A stretch of DNA of 52,535 nucleotides, from NCBI GenBank assembly GCA_002310235.1, contig DBYO01000019.1, forward strand, positions 96,033-148,567. Direction: 5' to 3'. Position numbers and translations under genes: made by a program. Below are positions 1-8,200 of the stretch, in pieces (position 1 is the stretch's first letter; every line of letters starts with the position of its first letter). Under the pieces are notes generated by a model that was not told where the DNA came from, did not search any database, and saw nothing but the letters and a program-made list of their open reading frames with translations. Source of the stretch: Bacteroidales bacterium UBA1184. Its GTDB lineage: Bacteria; Bacteroidota; Bacteroidia; Bacteroidales; ML635J-15.

Positions 1-110
1 ACTTCCACATGATTGCTTCCGCACTGCGGACAAAGCTGGTCGTGAGCGAACCATTCGGCGAAATTTTTAATAACTGCGCCGCACTTCTTGCATATCAGGT
101 TATATTTCAT
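1..110 (-). CDS. Zinc-ribbon protein, N-terminal part only (cut by window edge)
   Basis: Reading leftward from an ATG at 108-110 gives an open frame that runs off the window. It starts MKYNLICKKCGAVIKNFAEW and continues to a second cysteine pair (LCPQCGS). The two CxxC knuckles about 20 residues apart are a typical N-terminal zinc ribbon of the kind that precedes a variety of domains in Bacteroidota proteins. The rest of the protein is outside the window, so its function is unknown. It lies downstream of the oxoamine synthase on the same strand, with a 96-base gap (111-206) that holds no recognised gene or clear promoter. Confidence 0.6.
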   Translation of the reverse strand, partial: MKYNLICKKCGAVIKNFAEWFAHDQLCPQCGSNHVE

Positions 111-206
111 ATCTGTATCTTTTTAAAAGCAGGAAAAGCATCCCGAAACAATTCAGGACACTTCTCCACTCTATTTTTTATTTCAGAAAACAATCCATGA
201 CGGATT

Positions 207-1469
207 TTACTTGGTGAAATTCAGCATTGGAGCCGGAGCATCGTACTTGCCGCTCTCGAGCTTTTCCTTAATTTCCTTGAATGCGTTCAACGTATAGTCA
301 ACATCCTCGATGCTATGAGCAGCGGTCGGGATAATACGGAAGATAATCATTCCGACTGGAATTACAGGATAAGTAACGATTGAGCAGAAAATTCTATAGT
401 TTTCGCGCAGGTCGTAAGCGATGTTTGCAGCCTGGTTTGTTCCACCCTGGATATGGATAGGAGTTACACATGCCTCAGCAGGACCGATTGTGAATCCGAG
501 GTTGCGGAAACCTTCCTGCAAACGACGGGTTACAGTCCACAATTTCTTGCGGAGTTCGTCACCCTCAGCGCTGCGGATGATCTCGAGACGCTTCAAGCAA
601 CCTTCAACTATTGGCATAGGAAGAGCCTTTGCGTAAATCTGAGAACGCATGTTGTAACGCAAGAAATCGATAATATACTTCTTCGATGCGACGAAACCGC
701 CGATGCAAGCCATTGACTTTGCATAAGCACCGATATAAATGTCGATGTCGTCCATTACGTTGAAGTGTTCCGAAGTACCGCGTCCGTGTTCGCCCATAAC
801 GCCAAATCCGTGAGCATCGTCGATAAGGATGCGGAAGTTATATTTCTTCTTCAAGGCAACAATCTGGTCGAGAATACCAAGAGCGCCGGTCATACCGTAA
901 ACACCTTCGGTAATTACCAAAACGCCACCGCCCTGTTCGTCGGCAATCTTGCAAGCAACCTGCAACTTCTTTTCGCAACTTTCGATATCGTTGTGCTTGA
1001 ACGAAAACGACTTACCCATGTGGAGACGTTTTCCATCGAGCAGACAAGCGTGAGCTTCAGCGTCGAAAACTATCACATCGTGACGAGTCATAAGGCTGTC
1101 GATAACAGAAACTATACCCTGATAACCGAAGTTCATCTGGAAAGCAGCTTCCTTCTTTTCGAAGTCGGCGAGCTCGCGTTCCAACTTTTCGTGCAATGCG
1201 GTATGACCAGTAAGCATACGACTTCCCATAGGATAAGCCAAGCCCCACTTTGCTGCGCCGTCGGCATCAGCCTTGCGGACTGCAGGATGATTTGCCAGAC
1301 CTAAATAGTTATTCAAACTCCAGCACAATACTTCTTTGCCGTTAAACCTCATGCGAGGACCTATTTCGCCCTCCAACTTTGGAAATGTGTAATAACCTTC
1401 GAATTTTTCCCTGTACTGTCCGAGCGGACCGCCCGAAGACTCATGAATTCTTTCAAATATGTCTTTCAT
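207..1469 (-). CDS. spt: Alpha-oxoamine synthase, serine palmitoyltransferase type
   Basis: A 420-residue PLP-dependent fold-type I enzyme of the alpha-oxoamine synthase family, which condenses an amino acid with an acyl-CoA or acyl-ACP. In Bacteroidota close relatives make 3-ketosphinganine (from serine) or the sulfonolipid precursor (from cysteate), and this sequence resembles that branch more than KBL or BioF. Visible features are NNYLGLANHP near the N-terminus, GSRMLTGHTALHEKLE, the aspartate motif IDDAHGFG, and the PLP lysine in YAKSMACIGGF (Lys251). The length fits the family. I chose the ATG at 1467-1469. An upstream TTG (1473-1475) would fall inside the -7 box TATATTTG (1473-1480), so it cannot be the start. 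Serine versus cysteate preference cannot be read from the sequence. Confidence 0.85.
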   Translation of the reverse strand: MKDIFERIHESSGGPLGQYREKFEGYYTFPKLEGEIGPRMRFNGKEVLCWSLNNYLGLANHPAVRKADADGAAKWGLAYPMGSRMLTGHTALHEKLERELADFEKKEAAFQMNFGYQGIVSVIDSLMTRHDVIVFDAEAHACLLDGKRLHMGKSFSFKHNDIESCEKKLQVACKIADEQGGGVLVITEGVYGMTGALGILDQIVALKKKYNFRILIDDAHGFGVMGEHGRGTSEHFNVMDDIDIYIGAYAKSMACIGGFVASKKYIIDFLRYNMRSQIYAKALPMPIVEGCLKRLEIIRSAEGDELRKKLWTVTRRLQEGFRNLGFTIGPAEACVTPIHIQGGTNQAANIAYDLRENYRIFCSIVTYPVIPVGMIIFRIIPTAAHSIEDVDYTLNAFKEIKEKLESGKYDAPAPMLNFTK

Positions 1470-1472
1470 ATA

Positions 1473-1503
1473 CAAATATAAAACGGGTTCATATTCATAA
1501 CAA
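1473..1503 (-). promoter_or_regulatory. Promoter for the oxoamine synthase
   Basis: On the minus strand TTG (1501-1503), a 20-base spacer and TATATTTG (1473-1480) match the Bacteroidota -33/-7 layout. The box ends only three bases before the ATG at 1469, so a transcript from here would be almost or fully leaderless. Confidence 0.5.
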
Positions 1504-1636
1504 TAATCCTTGAATTTTCGTGACTGGAGAACCCAAAGCCAACCACGAAAAATCGCACAAAGTTAATTATTTTTTTTGAGGGATAATGCAACTAATTTAT
1601 TTTTTTGCCACGACACATTATGTCTTAAATATAACC

Positions 1637-1644
1637 TATCTTTG
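1637..1644 (+). promoter_or_regulatory. -7 box upstream of the exonuclease gene
   Basis: TATCTTTG matches TAnnTTTG and lies 19 bases before the ATG at 1664. A -33 TTG at the usual distance is not evident. Confidence 0.5.
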
Positions 1645-1663
1645 CGAACAAAAATACAAAAAG

Positions 1664-2158
1664 ATGCAGGACTTTGCAGCCATAGACTTCGAAACCGCCA
1701 ATGGCGAACGCAGCAGCGTTTGCAGCGTGGGACTTGTCGTCGTACGCAACGGCAAAATCGCCGATTCGTTCTACAGCCTCATAAAACCGGAACCGAACTA
1801 CTATACTTATTTCTGCCAGCGAGTACACGGACTAGGCAGGAACGACACCGACAACGCCCCAATTTTTCCCGAAGTATGGAAACAAATAGAACCGAAAATC
1901 GAAGGGCTTACTCTCGTTGCACACAACAGTCCATTCGACGAAGGCTGTCTGAAGGCTGTTTTCCAAACCTATTGCATGACCTACCCCGACTACGAGTTCA
2001 GATGCACCTGCCGTGCCGCACGAAGATTTTTCGGGAACAAGTTGCCAAACCATCAGCTTCACACCGTATCGGAAGCCTGCGGCTACATACTCGAAAACCA
2101 CCACCACGCCCTCGCCGACGCCGAAGCCTGCGCAGCAATAGCAATGAAGATTTTATAA
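1664..2158 (+). CDS. DnaQ-like 3'-5' exonuclease (DEDDh)
   Basis: A 164-residue stand-alone exonuclease domain of the RNase T/DnaQ fold. Three acidic motifs are visible: Exo I IDFET (Asp8, Glu10), Exo II HNSPFDEGCL, and Exo III HHALADAEA, which puts it in the DEDDh subgroup. These enzymes use two metal ions to remove nucleotides from 3' ends of DNA or RNA. There is no BRCT, helicase or polymerase domain, so it resembles the small PolC-epsilon-like exonucleases common in Bacteroidota. The frame stays open upstream to 1586, but the -7 box at 1637-1644 and the position of the first motif favour the ATG at 1664. The substrate is unknown. Confidence 0.85.
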   Translation: MQDFAAIDFETANGERSSVCSVGLVVVRNGKIADSFYSLIKPEPNYYTYFCQRVHGLGRNDTDNAPIFPEVWKQIEPKIEGLTLVAHNSPFDEGCLKAVFQTYCMTYPDYEFRCTCRAARRFFGNKLPNHQLHTVSEACGYILENHHHALADAEACAAIAMKIL

Positions 2159-2480
2159 AGGCGAAAAGGCGAACAGGCTCACAGTCTTACAGGCGAACAG
2201 TCATGCGGTCTAGCCTTTTAGCCTTGAACTTTGAACCTTGCGTACGGTCACATTTAAAACGCGACCCGACATAGAAACGGCGTAGCCACAAAACGGCGTA
2301 GCCCTCAACGAAGTTAAACACTGAGGGCCAAAAGGCTAAAAGCTCCAAATGGCTTCAAGCCTGTTAGCCTTTGAGCCTTCAAGCCCCCCAAACTTAGGAA
2401 CTTGAAACGGGCGTTAGCCCATGAAACGGCGCAGCCATAGAACGGCGAAGCCCTCAACGAAGGTAAACTTAGAAACTTAA
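2159..2480. repeat. Intergenic repeat block 1: GNA mini-hairpins and AAGGCTA words
   Basis: This 332-base convergent gap has no credible gene and is built of short repeats. GNA-loop hairpins are GGCGTAGCC at 2279-2287 and 2295-2303, GGGCGTTAGCCC at 2409-2420 (GTTA loop), GGCGCAGCC at 2428-2436 and GGCGAAGCC at 2444-2452. A second small hairpin, AACGAAGTT, is at 2307-2315. On either side are AAGGCTAAAAG-type words in both orientations (2160-2220, 2328-2390). The order is hairpin, CCCTCAACGAAGTTAAAC, then word blocks. Confidence 0.8.
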
Positions 2481-2490
2481 AACCTTTTTA

Positions 2491-3558
2491 TTATTTGTCC
2501 ATCAGCTTGCTCAATATGAATTCGCCAGAATGAGCATCTCCATACAGAGGCAAAGAGAAATCGACATTTTTTGCAAGCATTTCGTCAACACTCTTGATTA
2601 TCAATTCGGTATTTGCACCAGCCAACACGTTGCAACCACAGTCGACAAGTTCTATCCACTCGGTTTGCTCACGCATAGTCACACATTTCTTGCCAAAAAA
2701 ATACGCTTCCTTCTGCAAACCGCCACTATCGGTCATTATAAGCTCCGAATGCAAGATGAGCCAAATCATCTCGAAATATCCTACCGGGTCGATAAAACAA
2801 ATGCGACTTCCTGCAAAATCATAATTTGCTTTTGCCAGAATAGCCCTTGTTCGCGGATGAATCGGAATGACAACTGGTATTTTTTCCGAAATTGTCTCAA
2901 GTGCGGAGAATATTCCCTTCAGATTTGCCTCGTTGTCGGTATTTTCGGCACGATGCACAGTGCACAGTATATACTTTTGTGGAATATCGGCTTGCGGACG
3001 TTTTGCCTTTGTTTGATAATACTTTGCAGCATCGTACATTACATCTCCACAACGTACCACTTCGCAATCGATGTTTTCGTAGCCTTCATTTCTCAGATTC
3101 TCAACAGCCTTGTCGGTCGGACAGAACAAAATATTGCTAACCCTGTCGGTGAGAATACGGTTTATCTCCTCGGGCATCTGCATATTGAATGAACGAAGAC
3201 CGGCTTCGACATGAGCCAATTTTATATGCAATTTACAGGCTGCCAAAGCTCCAGCAAGAGTCGAGTCGGTGTCGCCATATACAAGAACCCAGTCGGGTTT
3301 CTCGTCGATAATCACCTTTTCTATTTTCTCGAGCATCTGTCCCGTCATTGCTCCATGCGACAGACCGTTTATATTCAAATTATAGTCGGGATGACGGATT
3401 TCCATTTCCTCGAAGAAAATATCCGACATATTCGTATCGTAGTGCTGTCCAGTGTGAACAATAACTTCCTCTACACCATCACATTTGGCAACGGCCCTGC
3501 TTATCACTGCCGCTTTTACAAACTGCGGGCGGGCACCGACAACTGTTAAAATCTTCAT
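2491..3558 (-). CDS. wecB: UDP-N-acetylglucosamine 2-epimerase (non-hydrolysing)
   Basis: A 355-residue GT-B-fold enzyme that interconverts UDP-GlcNAc and UDP-ManNAc, supplying ManNAc-type sugars for surface polysaccharide. It shows the family N-terminus MKILTVVGARPQFVKAA, VYGDTDSTLAGALAACK, AHVEAGLRSF, MPEEINRILTDRVSN, VHRAENTD and DSGGLQKEAYF, all conserved in WecB/MnaA. Length is normal. The glycosyltransferase gene lies immediately upstream on the same strand (stop at 3563, four bases from this ATG), so the two are almost certainly co-transcribed. The 3' end faces repeat block 1. Confidence 0.92.
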   Translation of the reverse strand: MKILTVVGARPQFVKAAVISRAVAKCDGVEEVIVHTGQHYDTNMSDIFFEEMEIRHPDYNLNINGLSHGAMTGQMLEKIEKVIIDEKPDWVLVYGDTDSTLAGALAACKLHIKLAHVEAGLRSFNMQMPEEINRILTDRVSNILFCPTDKAVENLRNEGYENIDCEVVRCGDVMYDAAKYYQTKAKRPQADIPQKYILCTVHRAENTDNEANLKGIFSALETISEKIPVVIPIHPRTRAILAKANYDFAGSRICFIDPVGYFEMIWLILHSELIMTDSGGLQKEAYFFGKKCVTMREQTEWIELVDCGCNVLAGANTELIIKSVDEMLAKNVDFSLPLYGDAHSGEFILSKLMDK

Positions 3559-3562
3559 ATAT

Positions 3563-4786
3563 CTATTTCAATAACTTTTCGAAAACATTTACAAATTTAT
3601 TTGCCAGAACCGAATAGGTATGATTCTTTATGACAAACTCATGGCCATTGGCTCCCAGTCGCACCAGTTCTTCCGATGATAAGTTCTGCAGTTTCAGTAT
3701 AGCCTCGGCAATGTCATTTACATTCTCTGGCTCAACATCATAACCACAGTCGGCCTCGCGAACCAAGTTGTTACCAGCATTTATCGCCTGTATTATCGGT
3801 TTCGATGCCATCATGTAGTCGAACATCTTGTTAGGACTTATGCCAAAACGGAAAAGCGACTGGTTCTGAAGCCCAATATAAAGCACATCCATCTCCTTCA
3901 GGAACGACGGAACTGCAAATTTGCTTACTGGCGGCAAGAAAAATACATTTTTGATGTTATTCTTTGCAACATAATTGATCAAGTTGTCCTTTTCCTGTCC
4001 TGTACCGACCAAAACCAACGATACATTCTGGCTTTCGAGCTTGTTGACTGCATCGATTATCGACTGCAGGGAATTTGCAATGCCATGAGCACCAGCAAAT
4101 CCTACAAGGAACTTATTTTCCGACTTCAGTCTTGCTATAAGTTCGGCATGTTCGGCTGGCAATGGTTCCGGCTTTTCCCAGTCATCCTCCACGATTCCAT
4201 TTGGAACGTAATAAAACTTTTCGCGTGGCAAGCCGCGCTCCTCGGCATGGTCGATAGCCTTCGGCAACATCGACACCACAGCATCAACATTTGCGTATGC
4301 AAAATCCTCGGCACGCTGCATAACACGGATAAACGGATGCTTGGGGCTATATCCGCCAAGTTCCATCGGCGAAAGCGGCCAAAGATCGTGAATCTCGTAT
4401 ATGTACTTTGCCCCATAATGGCGGGCAATCTTCTTTGCCGGATAATTGTCGAGCGGATATGTCGATGACGCAATTACAATGTCGGGGACAAAGCCAGCGA
4501 GAATCTTCTTGTAGCGATACTTCAACTGCCAGACAAACGAAAACATTGACCTGATACGACCTATGCCGTTGCCCTTGTATGCATTAGTATTCACCCAGCG
4601 GTAATGAACCCCGTCGATTACCTCATCGCTTGGTTGTGGTTGACGCTTGCGCAAATGCGAAAATGTAGCGCCAACAATAAGCACCTCGTGACCAGACTTT
4701 TGCCACTCACGCGCCATGTAATACGGACGGAACTCCATGCCTAACTGCGGAGAACCAGCATAATGGTTTATCAGAAGAATCTTCAT
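3563..4786 (-). CDS. GT4-family glycosyltransferase (WbuB-like)
   Basis: A 407-residue retaining GT-B glycosyltransferase. The N-terminus (MKILLINHYAGSPQLGMEFR, AREWQKSGHEVLIVGATFSH) is the acceptor-side Rossmann domain of the WbuB/Fnl2-like group. The C-terminal half has the nucleotide-sugar region (FLVGFAGAHGIANSLQSI, LVLVGTGQEKDNL, FGISPNKMFDYMMASKPII). Such enzymes add amino sugars to O-antigen or capsule repeats, and pairing with UDP-GlcNAc 2-epimerase suggests a FucNAc/ManNAc-type substrate (inference). The frame extends to 4837, but the promoter at 4808-4837 overlaps that extension, so the start is the ATG at 4784-4786. Confidence 0.85.
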   Translation of the reverse strand: MKILLINHYAGSPQLGMEFRPYYMAREWQKSGHEVLIVGATFSHLRKRQPQPSDEVIDGVHYRWVNTNAYKGNGIGRIRSMFSFVWQLKYRYKKILAGFVPDIVIASSTYPLDNYPAKKIARHYGAKYIYEIHDLWPLSPMELGGYSPKHPFIRVMQRAEDFAYANVDAVVSMLPKAIDHAEERGLPREKFYYVPNGIVEDDWEKPEPLPAEHAELIARLKSENKFLVGFAGAHGIANSLQSIIDAVNKLESQNVSLVLVGTGQEKDNLINYVAKNNIKNVFFLPPVSKFAVPSFLKEMDVLYIGLQNQSLFRFGISPNKMFDYMMASKPIIQAINAGNNLVREADCGYDVEPENVNDIAEAILKLQNLSSEELVRLGANGHEFVIKNHTYSVLANKFVNVFEKLLK

Positions 4787-4807
4787 CGACAATCTTTTTT
4801 CAAACTG

Positions 4808-4837
4808 CAAAATTAATGGATAATGGTCAAATGACAA
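4808..4837 (-). promoter_or_regulatory. Promoter for the glycosyltransferase/epimerase operon
   Basis: On the minus strand TTG (4835-4837), exactly 19 bases, then TAATTTTG (4808-4815). This is a full match to the Bacteroidota consensus, 21 bases before the chosen ATG. Confidence 0.65.
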
Positions 4838-4844
4838 TGGGCTA

Positions 4845-5085
4845 AAAGAAGAAAAGGCTAAAAGGCTAAATGTCTAGCAGAAGGCCAGTCAAGCAGTCTA
4901 GCTGTCGGCCTGTGAGACTGCAAGCTTGTAAGCCCCAAAACCTAGAAACGGCGAAGCCATAGAACGGCGCAGCCCTCAACAACGTTAAACATAGAAACCC
5001 AGAAACTTGAACGGTGCAGCCCTCAACGAAGTTAAACGGGCGCAGCCCACAGAAACTTAGAAACGTGAAACTTAGAAACTTACTT
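4845..5085. repeat. Intergenic repeat block 2: GNA mini-hairpins and AAGGCTA words
   Basis: The divergent gap between the glycosyltransferase and the large adhesin. AAGGCTAAAAGGCTAAA and related words occupy 4850-4940. GNA hairpins follow: GGCGAAGCC 4950-4958, GGCGCAGCC 4966-4974, GGTGCAGCC 5013-5021 (one G-T wobble pair) and GGGCGCAGCCC 5038-5048. AACGAAGTT recurs at 5025-5033. The block ends in GAAACTTAGAAAC-type words (5049-5080). Confidence 0.8.
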
Positions 5086-5122
5086 TGCCCTTAATTTATT
5101 TTTCCAATCTCAAAAAAATCCT

Positions 5123-5130
5123 TACCTTTG
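5123..5130 (+). promoter_or_regulatory. -7 box upstream of the 1601-residue adhesin
   Basis: TACCTTTG fits TAnnTTTG. The expected TTG 19 bases upstream is TTT instead, so the -33 element is weak. The leader to the ATG at 5222 would be about 90 bases. It holds a small possible fold around 5184-5204 that I could not assign to any riboswitch. Confidence 0.45.
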
Positions 5131-5221
5131 CATCGCATTACAACCTACAATAGTAATATATTTTTATAAAGTTTTGATTAAAGCCGAGGGATCCGATGGC
5201 ATATAACGGGAGGTTTGAAAT

Positions 5222-8200
5222 ATGAAAAAACTATTATTTAGTGTGCTTCTACTGCTAGCAATGGCATTTGGAGCGGTCGCTCAGACAGAAGAAGTTACGA
5301 TTGGCAATGGTACAGAATCGTATTATCATTTGCCAATAAACATGTGGTACAATTATTCACTTACTCAGCAAATTTTTACGGCTGAAGAAATTGGTTCGGC
5401 AGGAACAATTACCTCTATCAGTTTCTATTATGATTACCAATATTTTTTCGACCTGCCAGAAATCAAGATGTACATGATGAATACTGATAAAAGTTCGTTC
5501 GAATCTGGTGACGATATGGTTGATATGACTGGAACCACATTGGTGTATGAAGGCAATATCAGTGCGACAAGCAGTGGCTGGATAACCATTGAACTTGATG
5601 ACGAATTCTATTATAATGGCACCGACAACCTTTTGGTTTGTGTGTATGATCCGACCTCCGGTTTTCTAGGTTCGAATTATACTTACAGATGCACCGGAAC
5701 TACCGATTATATGTCAATTAGCTATTACAGTGATTATACTTGCCCCGATATTGATAATTTGACATCTTATTCTGGAAATACTGATCTATATAATTATCGT
5801 AACAACATTAAGCTAACGATTGATCCTAATGCAAGTACTTCATGCCATAAAGTAAATAGTCTTGCAGTAAGCGATATTACTACCTCGACTGCCTATGTTT
5901 CGTGGATGCCTGGCGGCAGCGAAACATCCTGGGTGCTCAAGTATGGAGTTCATGGCTTTGATGTTGAAACCGAAGGCTCTACCGTAGAACTTACAAGTAC
6001 AAACTTTACAATAAATGATCTTGCAGATAATACTCCATACGATGTATTTGTAAAGGCAGTTTGCGGTAGCAATGACGAAAGCGCATGGAAAACGGTAACA
6101 TTCCGTACAAAATGTTTAGGTATTGTTTCTTTCCCATGGAGTGAAGATTTTAATACCTACGATAGTGGCCCTTTTTCTGCTCCATGCTGGGAAAACGAAC
6201 ACTTAGAAGGCTATGGTTCTGATATTTTCTGGATATATCCGTACGGTGACGAATCGAATAATACAGGAATAATTTATCTGCCCGATATGTATAGCGGGAC
6301 ATTGACCAAGCTGGTTCTGCCGGGAATGACAATACCAGATGAAGGCATTTACAAATTCTCAATTGATGTGTTGCGTAATTCTGACAATGAAGATTATGCA
6401 GATGAAGGCATACGAATTTTTGCAAGTGCCGATGGAGAAATAGAAGGCGCTACAGAGTTGGGATTCGTATCGCGCAACTATACACAGTCCGATGGCGGCG
6501 TAGTGACAGATGAAGATGATTACGGTTGGTACACATACGCGTTCACAATTCCTTTCTCAGGAACATGCTATATCATATTGAGAGGAGAAAGCCAGTACGG
6601 AAATAGCACATATATGGATAATTTTGTTGTTCGTGAAGCTTATAGCGAAGCCGAGATTCTTACATATACATTACCTACCCAGATGTCAGAAGCTACAATC
6701 AATAGCGAAACTGGAACCATTGCAATTTCTGTTGCAAATTCGACAGATATGGATGCTCTAGTTCCAGAAATCACGATTTCCAATTGTGCAGAAATCAGTG
6801 ATCCGACTATAACTGGCGGAGTCAATACGCGCATTTTGGCATACATAGTTACCGCAGAAGCAGGAAATACCAAGAATTGGACAGTTACAGTAACGAGAGC
6901 ACCTGTAAGCCACAATGCTTTCATTACAGGATTTACATTCTACGGTCAGAAGTATGGAACGGAAGCTACAATAGTTAGCGACACAGCAAACGGCATTTAT
7001 ACGGTAAATGCAATTGCAGAATGGGATTTTGAACTTTATGACATTGCGCCAACAGTAACAGTTTCGGTTGCTGCTACTGTGACCCCAGAAAGCGAGACAT
7101 CTCATGATTTCACAAATCCGGTTAACTATACGGTAACTGCAGAGGACGGAGAAACAACTCACACATACGCAGTTACAATTGTTAACGACCCCGATGCTTG
7201 TATAACCCCATGGGATATATATGTTTCAAATATTACGACTAATTCGGCAACCGTGTTGTGGGAACAGGCATATATCGAAACTTCATACCGCATAAAAGTG
7301 TCAACCGAATCCATGCGCGACATGACATTAACCGCCGATGTATTTGATGGAATTGTTGATACTACAACCAAGGACATTGAAGGTTTGACACCAGGTACAT
7401 TGTATTATGTATATATCCAGTCGAACTGCGAAAATGCCGAGGATTGGGAATACATTGATTTTACGACAGCTTGTGAACCAATTTCCGTATTGCCGTATGA
7501 AGAAGGTTTTGAAAATTATTTTCCATTTATGACTCCAGTTTGCTGGACAAAAGTCGGCGACGGATATGCGATGATTACTAACTATAACGGAAATACAGGT
7601 ACTAATTCTGTAATATTTGGTGGAACAACAAACGGAAATATACTTGCATTGCCACAATTTGAAACGAATGGATCGGCGATAATGCTGGATTTCTATACTA
7701 AACCAGAGAGCTATACTAATTCAAATTGTGGTACTTTTGAGGTAGGATATATCATCGATCTTAACGATGCAACTACATTTACAACATTAGAAACATATTC
7801 ATACGATGATTGGTCAGATAACCAACATGAGAGAAAGGTTGTAAATATGTCATCGGTTCCTGCCGGCAGTTATTTTGCATTCAACCATAAGGCTAATTCA
7901 CATAATTGGTATTGGTTTGTTGACGATGTTGTTGTACGTTATGTTTCCGATGAAGCCGAAATCGTTGACTTCGACTTCCCGGCCCGCATGTCTGCTCCAG
8001 TAATCGACAGCGCAAATGCAACCATTGCTGTTGTTGCTTCGTATCAGGCAGACTTTGATGATCTTGAAGAAATTGTTACCGTATCAGACTATGCTACATA
8101 CGTAGAAAACACGGCGACAATTGAAGGAACAACAAAGACTTTCACTTATACAGTTACTGCAGAAGACGAAACAACCACCAAGGACTGGACAGTAACTGTA

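Noticed and set aside
765..1304. A 179-codon plus-strand frame opposite the oxoamine synthase
   Set aside because: The minus strand carries the conserved enzyme; the plus frame has no recognisable features.
1576..2274. A 232-codon frame overlapping the exonuclease in another frame
   Set aside because: Very rich in Arg and Gln, typical of a frame-shifted reading. The exonuclease frame has all DEDDh motifs.
5131..5221. Leader of the large adhesin as a c-di-GMP or other riboswitch
   Set aside because: A few matching words around 5180-5210 do not build a recognisable aptamer core.
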